Below, piece by piece: positions 1 to 12,654 of a stretch of DNA of 64,000 nucleotides. Where the stretch lies: contig OU342804.1 of the NCBI GenBank assembly GCA_910591455.2, forward strand, positions 2,304,718 through 2,368,717, in the 5' to 3' direction. A program made the position numbers and the translations under genes. How positions within the stretch are numbered: the first letter of the stretch is position 1; every line of letters starts with the position of its first letter. The notes beneath the pieces were generated by a model. The model searched no databases and was not told the DNA's origin. It saw only the letters and a list, made by a program, of their open reading frames with translations. This stretch comes from Pholis gunnellus (lineage: Eukaryota; Chordata; Actinopteri; Perciformes; Pholidae).

Positions 1-59
1 GTAAAAGGAATTATTTGACAGGTTAGCTTATTGAAGTTAGTTTGAGCATGTTGGACGGC

Positions 60-745
60 CAATGTGTCCAGCTGCAATTGTACACTCACACACTGAAGAG
101 TTGTTGGGAGTCTGTTAAACTGAGTTTAAGCCTCACCAGTTCAAACAAACACAGGACTTTCAACCAGGAGAACGGTGTTCATGTCCCAAAGTGTTGCTGA
201 GTTATTGTGAAGTTTTCCGTACTTATGATTTGCTGTTGACATTTTATTCTGTTAACGTACTTATTATAAACCAAATCATGTGGTTTTCCTAAACCTTGGT
301 GGTTTTGTTGCCCTAAAATTAAGCAGGTGTTTTTGTTTCAACTCAATATGTTAATCATGTGTTCACTGCAACGTTCTCACTTCAAACTATAACGCTCTAC
401 GTTACCCTCTAGCATCACTTTTGGACGTTTCAGGGACGGCGTGTCAATATATGCTCGTTACATGCTGAGCGTCTTTTCAACCTGTCTAGCAAGTGACATA
501 CGAGTCACGTGACTAGCTACTCATGTCAGTCTGGTGAGTCATGACACTTGAGAGTCACGTGAATAACAACTGACGTGAGAATATATCAATGCTTACTTTT
601 AGGGTGGACCATCTCGCACTGTATACAACGTCGGCTGCTCTGACCGTCTAATAATGACGCAGATGGGTTTACATTGAAGTTAGTTGAGAGTGCAAAGTGT
701 TGGTATCAGACGCCGAGCGCCACTGACTCAGTATTTGGCGATTTA
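60..745 (-). mobile_element. Family A DNA transposon, near full-length but rearranged copy
   Basis: This is a degenerate non-autonomous element. Blocks shared with the other family A copies are visible in order: the ACCAGGAGAACGG block near 164-177, the CCTAAACC block near 289, the block with GGGACGG near 432, and a terminal block at about 695-745 with GACGCCGAGCGCCACTGAC. The last block matches the inner part of the terminal repeat of the copy at 51634-52326. The segment at 420-480 (TCTTTTCAACC end) is inverted relative to that copy, so this copy is rearranged or belongs to another subfamily. No transposase frame is visible. The boundaries are approximate. Confidence 0.6.
504..562. promoter_or_regulatory. 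Palindromic E-boxes and AP-1-like site inside family A copy
   Basis: GTCACGTGAC occurs at 504-513 and GTCACGTGA at 554-562, with TGAGTCAT at 535-542 between them. These match the known consensus motifs for bHLH-zip factors (USF/TFE type) and AP-1. A related GAGTCACATGAC block occurs in the family A copy near 46700. Whether these sites are bound in cells is unknown. Confidence 0.3.
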
Positions 746-2160
746 TGTAAGAGACTGGGTCGTGATGGAGTGTCATAGTTCGATGCGCTTGGCTAACCAA
801 TGCGTTAGAAAATGTGTCAAGTGGTCCAGAACAAGCATCAGTATGTGAACAGCTGGGGCGAGAAAGTGTCAGTCCAACACCTTTTCGGATGAACTGGAAT
901 GCCCACTGCGAACCAGGCCTCATTGGCCAACATCAGTGTCCGACCTCAATGATGCTCCTTGCTTGATGATTTTAAGAACTGGTTGATTCAACGTGCACAT
1001 CTGTCTTACTTTATCAACAGTGTACCACACACATCTCGGTCCATCGTCCTGGACTTGTTGTGGAGAAAAACTACTATTTGTGCTCCGGCGTTGAGTCATT
1101 CCGCTGCTTCCTCTCGGCTGTGTGGGACTCTGGTTCGCCCCGTTTGAGAAACTGCTGCGCGCCTGGATGGTGACAGGCCAAAGCAGAACGCACTCTGTTT
1201 CAGCATGTAATTTCATGTTACTGGGAATCTAACATTATTGTTTTTCCCCCCCGCGCTCCAATTTAGAGACAGATCAATATTCAGCTTTGTTTATCAAAGT
1301 GACAGCTCCTGGATATTGCATTTTGCATTTTTATGCTTTCCTTTATAAGCGGGTATTAAAACGTAATATATCTGAAGTCTCGGTTTTATGTGCTGACAAA
1401 GGGTGGGGAGGCGCTGTTAATGGGGTAAAACAGTTGAGGAATGGCGGCCGCTCCTGTTCGTACACTCATAGTTACAAATATCCATCACACACATCAGCAT
1501 CAGTGTTCGCCTAATGAAGACGCTCTCTGGGCGAGTGTCGTCAATAACAGACGCAAAACAAAAGCACAGAGGAATTCAAGTCGGGGTCGTGCATCGTATG
1601 CAAGTGTGCACACATTGGATGTGAGTGGAGTGTGGACGTGCAGTACGTGCGTTCGCGTTTGTGTGTGGTTCTTTTGCGCGCGTGCTCGCGGCCACCCGTG
1701 AAAAGTCTCCTCTCGACACTCGAGTCCCAAATCATGCATTATTTGCAAACCAACCATAAAGAAATGACAGTGGCAACACCATGCATACAAATCAGGGCCC
1801 ATTAGCCACCTCAGTCTGTCAGTTAGCGCGCCGCGTGTGAGGGGAGACTTGGCCGAGGGGAGTCGTACACGAGGTCCTGATAAATGCTTCGGCTGATTTC
1901 CCTTGTGAGTGATGGAGCACTAACCCTGTTTAGCTTCTTTAATATACTTGTATTAGCATGAATAAATAACAAGTGTGTCCGGATGCTACAAATATTTGAT
2001 TGTGCCTCCGTAATAGGCTGGCGTCTTCCGTCACGCGGCACCACCGCGACTCTCTTGGTGTCACAGCCGAGGCGGACTGACATCGATCTTTATCGCCTGC
2101 CCCCTAAATCAATTATAAGCCCTCGGATTGAGAGTGCCAGAGAGGGGCGAGTGGGTGATG
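746..2160. other. Non-coding stretch, no gene seen
   Basis: The sequence appears unique and has no frame longer than about 100 codons. The open frames at 920-1216 and 1500-1802 (minus) and 1441-1701 (plus) overlap one another on opposite strands and resemble no family I recognise. A short GC-richer patch lies near 1675-1700. I see no RNA gene, TIR element or convincing exon here. Confidence 0.5.
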
Positions 2161-2173
2161 ATGGCTGTGAGGG

Positions 2174-2304
2174 GTGTGTGTGTGTGTGTGTGTGCCATTC
2201 CAGCTGTGCCAAACTGTCTTGTCTTTTGTACCACTGTTTTTACAGCTAAAAGCTCTGATGTGTCATAACGGGTGCTGTAGATGGGGTGGTGGTGGTGGTG
2301 GTGG
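2174..2304. repeat. Short (GT)n and (GGT)n microsatellites
   Basis: A (GT)n tract of about ten units runs 2174-2194. A (GGT)n tract of about six units lies at 2285-2304. Both are simple sequence repeats. Confidence 0.85.
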
Positions 2305-4579
<2,275 letters not shown>

Positions 4580-4591
4580 TTACACACACAC

Positions 4592-6179
4592 AAACAGTAG
4601 TCCTCAGCCGTATTTCTCCTTTATTGTATATTCTTTTTTTAGTTGAGTGGCGCTGATTTGAAATGCTAATTAAACATATTTTTAATGTATTCACTTGGTT
4701 CATCAAGGCAGGCTCGTATATCAAAGTGTCCAAAGTTGTATTGATGTTTGATATCAAAGAGGTGATTACTTCGTAAAATCCAGAGGTTTTTTCTTGCCGT
4801 TAATTGTCCCGGTCCTGGTCCTGGAAGCATTTCTGGAGTGATGACACATGCAGCAGACATGTGGGACTGTTTTTGTTTTGTTTCTTGTTCTCCTTTTCCA
4901 AAGAACACGGGGACAAACAGATAAACAGATAATCCATCTGCCTCCTCATCTCAGATTGTTGAATCCGTTTTTAATTTCCAGTTTTGTCTTTCCATGTTCA
5001 AATGTAACACGCGCACATTAGCGAGAGCAACGTGCGCAGAGTTCCCTCACTAATGTACGAGCAAAAGCTTGCAAACAAACAAGCAAACAAACATGTGCTT
5101 TCCTCTGGTAATCTTGTCACCGCGTTGCGCAGCACGTGACTCACACACAAACACACACACACACACACAGACATGTACAGCCTGTCAGCAGGTGCAGACT
5201 GTATGTACGTGAAGTGCGTGGATCCACAAATAAAACAAAAGATGCACTATAAAATACATGAAAGGAAATAATTCATTAACAGTCTACTCCACATCCCCCC
5301 CCCCCCCCCCATTTCCTGCTAATTAGACTAAAAAACAATAAGCATAGCTGCACTTCTATTTCAAACAGCAATGAGAATAATAATGCTGATGGTAAAATAC
5401 TCGTAACAGTTGAGGCACCGGGATGAGGGGGAAAAGAAGAACAATGAGCCATCAGAGGATCCTCTCTTTTATTTTCCTTTTTAATCTTTATGCGTTCTGC
5501 ATTTGCAATGGATTCTCCTCTCTCTCTCTCTCTCCCTCTCTCTCTCTCTCTCCCCCCCTCCCTCCTTTCTCTCTGTGTCTGATGTAGCTAATGCCATTAA
5601 CTCTCCCTGCCACTTTCCAGGTCACTAATTCCTCAGCTCTGAGTTCATTGTGCCCAGGCCGCGGTGCTGTCTCCATAACGAGGTTATTTCTGGGTTATTA
5701 CCTTCCTCCATGATGTGGCACCTGATGGGAGGCGAAAATTGATATAAATCAAAAATGGTCTGCAATGAAAATTGAAATATTTGCTAATTTCTGCTCTCCT
5801 CCTTCCTCTAAATCTGCATGTTCAGAATACAAACAAGTTGGCCTCCATAATTCCATTCACACCTTGTATTACCATGTGCACTCTATGGGTACTTTATCTG
5901 GTAGAAGACATCTGAACACGGGCCTTTGCATTTACACATGTTATGCGTTATCCTGATTCTGTATGCATTATGAGCAGACCTTAAAGCTCGAGTAGGTCAA
6001 GTATTTTACAAATGTTTTTTTGTTGTATTTGTTGAAATTCCCTTTACATCCTGAAAGCAATCAATTAATCAAATGCTCTGACGAAGCAAAGACAACAATC
6101 CAGTATCTGTCGCTGTTGCAGGAGTGTAGCAAGTCCGTCCTACCTGCCTGGATATGTATCTGCGGGCAAGGCCTTATCA
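4592..6179. other. Non-coding stretch; CA, poly-C and CT tracts; candidate conserved element 5590-5800
   Basis: Simple repeats are a short CA tract at 5150-5169, a run of 16 C at 5295-5310 and an imperfect CT tract at 5515-5552. The block at 5590-5800 is free of simple repeats and carries CCATTAACTC, CTAATTCCTC and GATATAAATCAAA motifs, which suggests a conserved non-coding element. No gene is seen. Confidence 0.45.
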
Positions 6180-6525
6180 AGTAGTTTACCCAAGTACACC
6201 TTAAAACAAAGTAATGTTGGAAGTTTATATTGAAAAGACACATGTATGCATGTAACGAGCGGATTTGTTTCCTGTGAACACAGAAGTTTATTTTGAAAAG
6301 ACACTGTATGCATGTAAGGAATGCACCCGTTTCCTGTGAACACAGAAGTTTATTTTGAAAAGACACTGCATGTACGTATGTAGCTACGGGAGCTCGACAA
6401 GCCGTCCCTGACAAAAACGGACGCAAGAGGGGTACAGAGAGCGTCCCTGTTTGAAGCGTAGGGCCACTGACCAAGCCTTTGTATTTGACGAGTTGGTGGT
6501 GGGGGGGGGGAGAACATTTTGCCAT
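6180..6525 (-). mobile_element. Family A DNA transposon, terminal part with 62-bp tandem units
   Basis: The right end at about 6440-6525 carries the family A terminal block (CACTGACCAAGCC, then TTTGACGAGTTGG). It is oriented like the right end of the copy at 51634-52326. Next to it lie three tandem units of 62-63 bp starting at 6220, 6283 and 6345. Each begins GAAGTTTAT and the first two end TTTCCTGTGAACACA. The G-run in the terminal repeat has expanded at about 6499-6510. No coding capacity is visible. Confidence 0.7.
6220..6400. repeat. Three-unit 62/63-bp minisatellite within family A
   Basis: Unit starts are 6220, 6283 and 6345, giving periods of 63 and 62 bp. The units share TTGAAAAGACAC and, less perfectly, TGTATGCATGTA, and differ by scattered substitutions. 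Two diverged units occur at 52099-52190 in the full-length copy, so unit number varies between copies. Confidence 0.85.
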
Positions 6526-7674
6526 GTAACACCCCTGGTTGGCTCTCAGTTATACATCAGCAGGCAGGCTGTGAGTGAGGAGGGGGTGCAAAAGAACAAG
6601 TGGCATTTCTCTTCCTCTTTCCTTTTTTTTATTTGCCCTTGCAGTCCCATTTTCAATTATCCCGTTGGGGGGGGGGGGGGGGGGGGGGGGAAGCAGAGTC
6701 GGATTCCCAGACAATCCCATTTCCAGGAGGGAGGCGAGGTGTGAATGTGAGTGCACGGGAGCAGAAGAGGGGCCATCACAGAGAAACGGGACTGGCATTT
6801 GACTCTGCTGAATAAGCCCAAGGTGTGCAGTCTGCCAGGTTAGAGAGGTTACGGGTGGGAGGGTAAGAGAAGGAGCTGTGTTCTGTGCGGTGTGTGTTAA
6901 TGAGGGATGGGAGTTGTACGGTGCAAAAGCAGCAGGTATAGGAACACAGACAGAGAGAGACACACACTGAGAGAAGGAGTGATCTGGGTTTCAGCCGTGC
7001 TCATTATGGTCTGTCTCATTGAGAGGTGAAATGAGGCTTGCAGACGGCTCGGTGGAGACGGTATCGTCCAAGTGAATCATGACAGAAAGGCAAAAAAAAA
7101 AACTTCATCAACTCCATTAATTAACAATACTCAAGCACTCGTCAATGTTCCTTTTGAGTGGCATCCAAATGTCACTGAAAAGGATAAGGCAACATTAAAA
7201 GAAAATGTCTTTTTTTTTTTTTACCCTCTAGCTGACGCTCAGCATGTCCGTGAGAAGGGAAAAAATCGGCAAAAATGTTATGGATAAATTTACCATTTCT
7301 GATGCTGTGATGTGATGTTCTTATCTGCCACTACATTAAACCGGACATCCTGTTCGGACTCGTACTATGGATATTGCCGTTACATCCACACCAGACACAG
7401 CTGCTCTTTTTTTTTCACACTTTGCGTCGGAATAAAGACGTGGGACAGATGTGGCAGCATGTCTACAGTAGATGAAGCAGCTGGTATTCTCAACATCTGT
7501 TTCCATGCCTTTTTATTGCCTCTTCTTCTTCTTGTCTTTTATTAGTGTTTTCACTTCGGTCTTTCTTTATGTACTAAAATGCACATTACAACAGGTGGAG
7601 TGAAATAAATCTATGTTACATGAAACATCGCAGTTTATTGTATTGTGCAACATAACTACCCCTCTTTCTGTCGT
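6526..7674. other. Non-coding stretch with G24 tract
   Basis: No gene is seen. A run of about 24 G lies at 6667-6690, a potential quadruplex former and a source of length variation. Short poly-A and poly-T runs occur near 7090 and 7210. The glycine- and proline-rich open frames at 6451-6963 come from the G tract. Confidence 0.55.
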
Positions 7675-8090
7675 GACATGTATGGTGTCTCTTCAAACAA
7701 ACACGTACTTTTTAGGTTAACGCAACAAAGATACTTGGTTTGGTTTCTGGAAAAGTTTGTGGTTTGGTTTAAAATAAGTACATTTGTTACGTAATTGGCT
7801 ATCGTGAAGTACATTTGTTTGACTTTGTTTCACACAAGACACGAACAGCAGTCTCCTGGATGAATGTCTGTTTAAACCACTCGCCCTCACCTTCCACCCC
7901 GCCCTGTTCTGGCTCTCTCACTCTTTATACAACGTCAGTTACTCTAATAAGAAGGGTTTGCTTTGGAGTTGGCGCTCTGTCTCATACTGACCATAAAGGG
8001 TTCCTCGGTGAGACGTCATCAAATGTCAAGGTTGCTGACCAACCAGCGGTATTTGACGAGTTGGGAGTAAGAACGGGTTGTATTGTCAGT
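7675..8090 (+). mobile_element. Family A DNA transposon, plus-strand copy with right terminal repeat
   Basis: The order matches the family core: TTTTTAGGTTAACGCAACAA near 7710, GTGGTTTGG near 7760, then GACACGAACAGCAG and GTCTCCTGG near 7840, and a right terminal block at about 8022-8085 ending GACGAGTTGGGAGTAAGAAC. The frame at 7815-8147 lies inside the element and matches no transposase I know, so I treat it as chance. Confidence 0.7.
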
Positions 8091-8799
8091 CCTGCAAGAA
8101 GAAGGTTTAAGCCTGCTGCCCATTTACTTGTCGTGTTTTTGATGTGACTTCTCTACTCACTGGCACTGGCCTGGAAACCACCAACAGGGCACAGACACAC
8201 AGATTGATATACATTATATAATACTCATTTAGTCTTATCCAATGTCAGCAAGTTGCTTGAGCCCAACCGAGGAAGAAATGTTGCCATTGTATGAACGGCA
8301 ATGTGGAATGTCGACATTTCTGAATTCATTTTCATGAATTAGTTTTAACATCAACCTCGCATCACGCTGGCTTTTGTGAGTGAGATCAGATTGTTATGAT
8401 CAAAAAACACATAGCAGTGGGCCGCGTCACAGCCCGGCTCTAAAACTGAGACAAAAACAGGAGAAACACAAGCACACTTCACAAACAAAGTGATTTATTA
8501 ACCGAAAATGTGTCAGATGAATGGATGGGAGGAATCTGTATAGTAGTTCAGGGAGTGGATGCGTGACAACGTCCAGCATGTGTGTTGTGCTGTCAAAACA
8601 AAAAGAGAAAGAACCAAAAGCCACAGCAAAGGTATGGGGTGAGAGGAGACGTGCCAACAAATGACTTCTGCTCCTCAAGCTCTCATGCATGGGGCACATC
8701 AGGCCCAGGTGTGTCCAATGCCGCTGATTACTCCCCAATCAGGTCTGCAGCCCTGGACAAAGAAAGCACAGACACAGCGGAGGAACCAAACGGGGGGGG
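8091..8799. other. Non-coding stretch, possibly more repeat sequence
   Basis: No gene is seen. The segment at about 8690-8760 (GGCCCAGGTGTGTCC onwards) has a repeat-like appearance and could be part of the element at 8800-8955, but I cannot define its ends. Overlapping open frames on both strands at 8427-8954 have no recognisable family. Confidence 0.4.
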
Positions 8800-8955
8800 G
8801 AAGAAGCTCAGTAGAGACTTGGGAACCTGGAGAGGTGCCAGTTCAACTCCTGGCCACTACTGCAGTGCTTATGAGCAAGCCGCCTAACCCCCAACTGCTC
8901 AGGGTGCCATCCTTGCAGCAATGCCGCTGTGACATCTCTCCATACATTAATTAAT
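8800..8955 (+). mobile_element. SINE-like interspersed repeat fragment
   Basis: The text GAGAGGTGCCAGTTCAACTCC, then GAGCAAGCCGCCTAACCCC and CAACTGCTC, resembles a repeat type I know from many fish genomes. The part GCCAGTTCAACTCC recalls a tRNA-type B box, but no cloverleaf can be closed, so I do not call a tRNA gene. The element seems to be cut off just before the GT array at 8995. Family assignment is from memory and needs a repeat-library match. Confidence 0.45.
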
Positions 8956-8992
8956 GTGTATCAGTTCCGTTTTTGCAGGTGTGCAAATCGGG

Positions 8993-8994
<2 letters not shown>

Positions 8995-9029
<35 letters not shown>
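8995..9029. repeat. (GT)n microsatellite
   Basis: An uninterrupted TG tract of about 17 units. Confidence 0.95.
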
Positions 9030-9035
<6 letters not shown>

Positions 9036-9988
9036 ACAACAGAGTGAAATAAAAATGAATTTCCCCGAGAGGATTTAATAAAGTGTGCATATCCACATTT
9101 GTCTGACCCTTGACACGAGCTGAGTGATTTTGAGTGCACAGTTCTGCATGTACACAAGCTGCTCTTGCAAAAGTTTTGACATGAGCAATGCCTTGAATTG
9201 CAAATAATGCGCACAAAGTGGAAGAAATCTGAGAGGATTATGTAGAGAAGACGAGCCAGTTAGTTTTTCGGGGCGACAGACGGACCAATGTGTGACTGTG
9301 GACCAGACCATGTGTTCTCTGACTGCAACATGTACATACCTGCAACGCATGCCTACCACCGTACTGCATGCATGCTCTCCACCTCGTGTGTTGCCTACGT
9401 GTGAGAGCGCACGTGTGTGCGCGTTCGCCACTTAGTGTGATTGAGAGCGGAGTGGCGCTGAGATGGCAGCTGGCGAGGCTAATCCCCATACGTGAGGGAC
9501 GCGGCCCGGCCCCGGTGTCACCCAGACCTGCCAGGCCTGACGGAGGTGCATTCAGCCCGGCCGCTTAGTGTCACTCGTCCCCCGTCACTCAGTCCCATAA
9601 TCACCCCCATGACTGACAGACAGGCCTTTCCCTTTGATGGTGCAGGGGATTTTAAAAAGGGGAGAGCCAACGAGCTGCGGCGATGATCCGCCACTCTGTG
9701 TGTGTGTGTGTGTGTGTGTGTGAGTTGGGAAGTTTGCACATGTGTGTGCGGGTGGATGCCACCAGGAGGGCTGCTTTTTTTTTTCCATAAAGGGTGTAAG
9801 ATGATGATTCTGATCCAGCTTAATGATGGAGATGAAGATGGTGGTGCTGAAGATGACGCTGATGATTACCTTGAAAGCAAAGTGTGCCAAAGATGTGTGA
9901 TGGCAGAAAAAAAAGGGATCAGCGGGGCAGCCACTCCGCTGAGGCAAAGCCAGAGGGACCAAAGGAGACAGCGACACAAAGCTACGGA

Positions 9989-10035
<47 letters not shown>

Positions 10036-11299
10036 AGAGAGTTTACCAGTGTCACACACTGGCACACGCTTCACATTTGAAGCAGGGAAATCTGGAATAC
10101 ACATGTAATCGCACGATTATGATAATGCACATCACGTGTCATCTTAGTTGATATTCTGCTCGTGACATGGAGTCGTGTTTGAGTAGGTTGCCATCAGCGG
10201 CGAGGTTGCTGGTAAAAAAATCCTGTCAGACCTCTGACAGTTCAGATTCTTATTGACTCTCGGGATGCTGGAACGTTAGCATGTGCGGTCGTGGGAGAGG
10301 GAGAGGGAGAGAGAGAGGCATGGGTGTCACGTGCAGACAAACTGAGCCGTAGCAAGGAACAACTATGACACAAGGCTCTGCTCTCAACCGATCCACACGA
10401 TGAACAACAGGTTTTTGCACTAACTTTGATTTGCTGCAAAGCCATAACTCAGTCGAACTGCGACGCGGACATAAAAACGCAGACTGCAGGAATCGTCGCG
10501 ACCTAGCAGTTTCCAGCAGTTTCTCTGATGTCCATTAATCTGCTTGGAAATCCCATAAAAAAGGCACTCCTTATAATCATAGCTAATTCCCTAATTCCTC
10601 ATAATCATCAAAATTACATGTTTCCTTCAGTGTCATAAGTAATCCTGGCGATTGGGGTCCATGTTTGCGGTGCAAACAAACTGCTAGCACCTGCAGCACG
10701 TCCTTCCGCAGTGCAGGTTAATCACACCGTAAAGCTGAGCTGCATGGAGGGTTCCTTTAAACCAGAGGAAGAGCGGCTCTCTCCACCTGTTAAACAATAC
10801 AGAGCCGTCCTCTAGAAAGGGGATTGACTTTGTTTCCAAGGACGCAAAACAAACCGCATCCATCAAAAACACAGCACACTCATTTAAAAAAACAAAACAA
10901 CTCATGTTCACATCAACTGTAATCTACAGAACATCCCGACAATTATCAGCTGTCTCTCTGCTTCTTCGGTCTTGTCTTATCATCATGGTTGCTCTGTGTC
11001 TGTAAAAAATAACAATGCATTCCATCCAAACAGAAATCAAATAAAGGTTTGTCACAAAAACACAACGACCTGACATCGATCCATTAAAGAACCCATTATC
11101 CTCATTAAAATAAAACAATAGATTTATGTCTATTAGTTTCGCATTTTCACAACTCTGCAAAAGGCCCATGAGCAGGTGGAGCATCCCAGTCGCCAACATT
11201 AAATGTTTGCATTGTACTATTCTGAGATCCCCGGATACTTTGACTCTTGATGTTTTTGAACCAAAAATACTTTTTCAAAACAACATTTCTACAAAACAC
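9030..11299. other. Non-coding stretch with two GT arrays
   Basis: GT arrays lie at 9697-9722 and 9994-10033. No gene is seen. A GC-richer block at 9490-9570 has no promoter elements I can support. The block at 10540-10640 is AT-rich and unique. Minus-strand frames at 10684-10911 and 10924-11199 have no recognisable domain. Confidence 0.5.
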
Positions 11300-11545
11300 G
11301 TATTTCAAAGTTATTGTGTTTTAACCGCTTGTGGCACTTTTGCCATGTTGAAAACGGCATTCTCAGTTATATTTAGGTTTAGGCAACAAAACTACTTGCT
11401 TAGGTTTCGTAAAAGATCATAGTTTGGGTTAAATGAAGTACATTCTTTTGGTTTCTCCTGGGTGAAAGTCGTGTGTTTGACCGATCCATCCACCCCAACC
11501 TTTCTCCTAATGTGGACTTCCATGGACTTTTTTTAAACTAATATG
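11300..11545 (+). mobile_element. Family A DNA transposon, core fragment
   Basis: The segment shows TTAGGTTTAGGCAACAAAAC near 11372, then ACTACTTGC, AAAGATCATAGTTTGGGTT, TCTCCTGGGTGAAAG near 11453 and GATCCATCCACCCC near 11482. These are the family A core blocks in plus orientation. No terminal repeat can be seen on either side, so the copy is truncated. Confidence 0.7.
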
Positions 11546-11697
11546 TAATACATCAAATACAAACATAATCTGGGAGATAATACGTTACCTCGAAACAGAC
11601 AAGGCTGCGTGGATTTCTTGGCAGCATTTAGTTCTTTATTTTGAATGCAGAGCTTCTTGGTATCATGCCTTTCTGCTCTCCACCTTTCTGTGCAGCA

Positions 11698-12321
11698 CTA
11701 CTGAGCAGGAAACCCACTCATTATCGTCAGGACAGGTGATTCTGTACCACTTTGGCAGACAACTCCAAATCCTTCACACCCACATGTTACATCTTCTATT
11801 AAAACGTAGAAGACGAGACGTTGTGGTTTTAAAAAGGCGGACATCTTACCGTCTGGAGTTACAGTATTACTGACCATCAACAGCCAGTTTATAGTCTCAG
11901 TTACTGCAAACAGCGCCCCAGACGACTTTGTCACAGCAAAGCACACACCCTTCATCTCTGCACACTGGATACAGCTCATCGCGATAATATTAACTGTTAC
12001 ACCACCGACCGGTATGCTGGGTACAGCTGGCTCTCCATCGATGTTCGTGTGAGCTTTTGCACCCAAATGACGAGTGTACCCGAGTATTGCTGGCTGAGTC
12101 AACCATGTCATGGCAAGTGTATCGCTCAGGACCACAGGAAGAGCAGGGTCGAGTGCGAGCGGCAACCTCGGCTCTGAAAAGTGAAGCCGATGCGGAAGTG
12201 TCTTAAAACTTGCATTCTCTCTACTGACCAGCAGGGGGCGACTCCTCCGGTAACAAAAATAAGTCTGATTGTATAGAAGTCTATGAGAAAATGACTCTAC
12301 TTCTCTCTTGATTTGAGTCAA
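11698..12321 (-). other. Open reading frame of 207 codons, meaning unknown, part inside a repeat
   Basis: The frame runs from an ATG at 12321 down to a stop at 11698. Its first 54 or so codons lie in the family B repeat (12160-12643), so the ATG is probably not a native start. Codons from about 55 onwards lie in sequence outside the repeat and are open for about 150 codons. That part has several cysteines and hydrophobic stretches (for example WLLMVSN and RLVFYVLIEDV) but no domain, signal or family I recognise. With the repeat taken out at its target duplication, the same frame would be open up to about 12758. It may be a decayed gene or element, or chance. Confidence 0.25.
12149..12159. repeat. 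Left target-site duplication of family B copy
   Basis: TCGAGTGCGAG, repeated exactly at 12644-12654 on the other side of the element. Confidence 0.75.
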
Positions 12322-12643
12322 TCTCTAGATTAGTCTTCTTCAATACAGCATGATGTTCATTTAGAGTCAAATAGACCATAATTGATTAATAAAGCGGATT
12401 ATGCTTTAGGGCGGGGCTACCTTGTGATTGACAGGTTGCTACCCTACCAGAGCCGTTTACGACGTCTCTACGTCCAAATATAATCACTTCCCTTCATTGG
12501 ATGCAAAGAAGCCAAGATGACGACGGCCGTCATCTAAGATGGCGACAGCAAAAAGGCAGAACCTGAGGCTTCAAAACAGGCAGACCATAAACCAACGGTT
12601 GACGTCACAAAGACGATGTCCACTTCTTATATACGGTCTATGG
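12160..12643 (+). mobile_element. Family B SINE-like repeat with 11-bp target duplication
   Basis: The element runs from about CGGCAACC to the end CGGTCTATGG. It is closely similar along its length to the copy at 30389-30865. Shared blocks include GTGAAGCCGATGCGGAAGTG, AGAAGTCTATGAGAAAATGA, TGCTTTAGGGCGGGGCT and GTGATTGACAGGTTGCT. The 11-bp direct repeat TCGAGTGCGAG flanks it exactly. Target duplications of this length fit target-primed retrotransposition better than a DNA transposon, but there is no poly-A tail and no tRNA-like head, so the class is uncertain. I recall similar repeats ending in TCTATGG as abundant in teleosts. Confidence 0.75.
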
Positions 12644-12654
12644 TCGAGTGCGAG
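12644..12654. repeat. Right target-site duplication of family B copy
   Basis: TCGAGTGCGAG, the exact partner of 12149-12159. Confidence 0.75.

Noticed and set aside
6220..6400. CRISPR-like array
   Set aside because: Units are contiguous tandem repeats without unique spacers, in a eukaryotic sequence; it is a minisatellite.
8800..8955. tRNA gene suggested by GCCAGTTCAACTCC
   Set aside because: No acceptor stem or anticodon arm is visible; a SINE-like repeat explains it better.
9585..10151. Frames of 130 and 149 codons on opposite strands
   Set aside because: They owe their length to GT arrays at 9697-9722 and 9994-10033; there is no recognisable domain.
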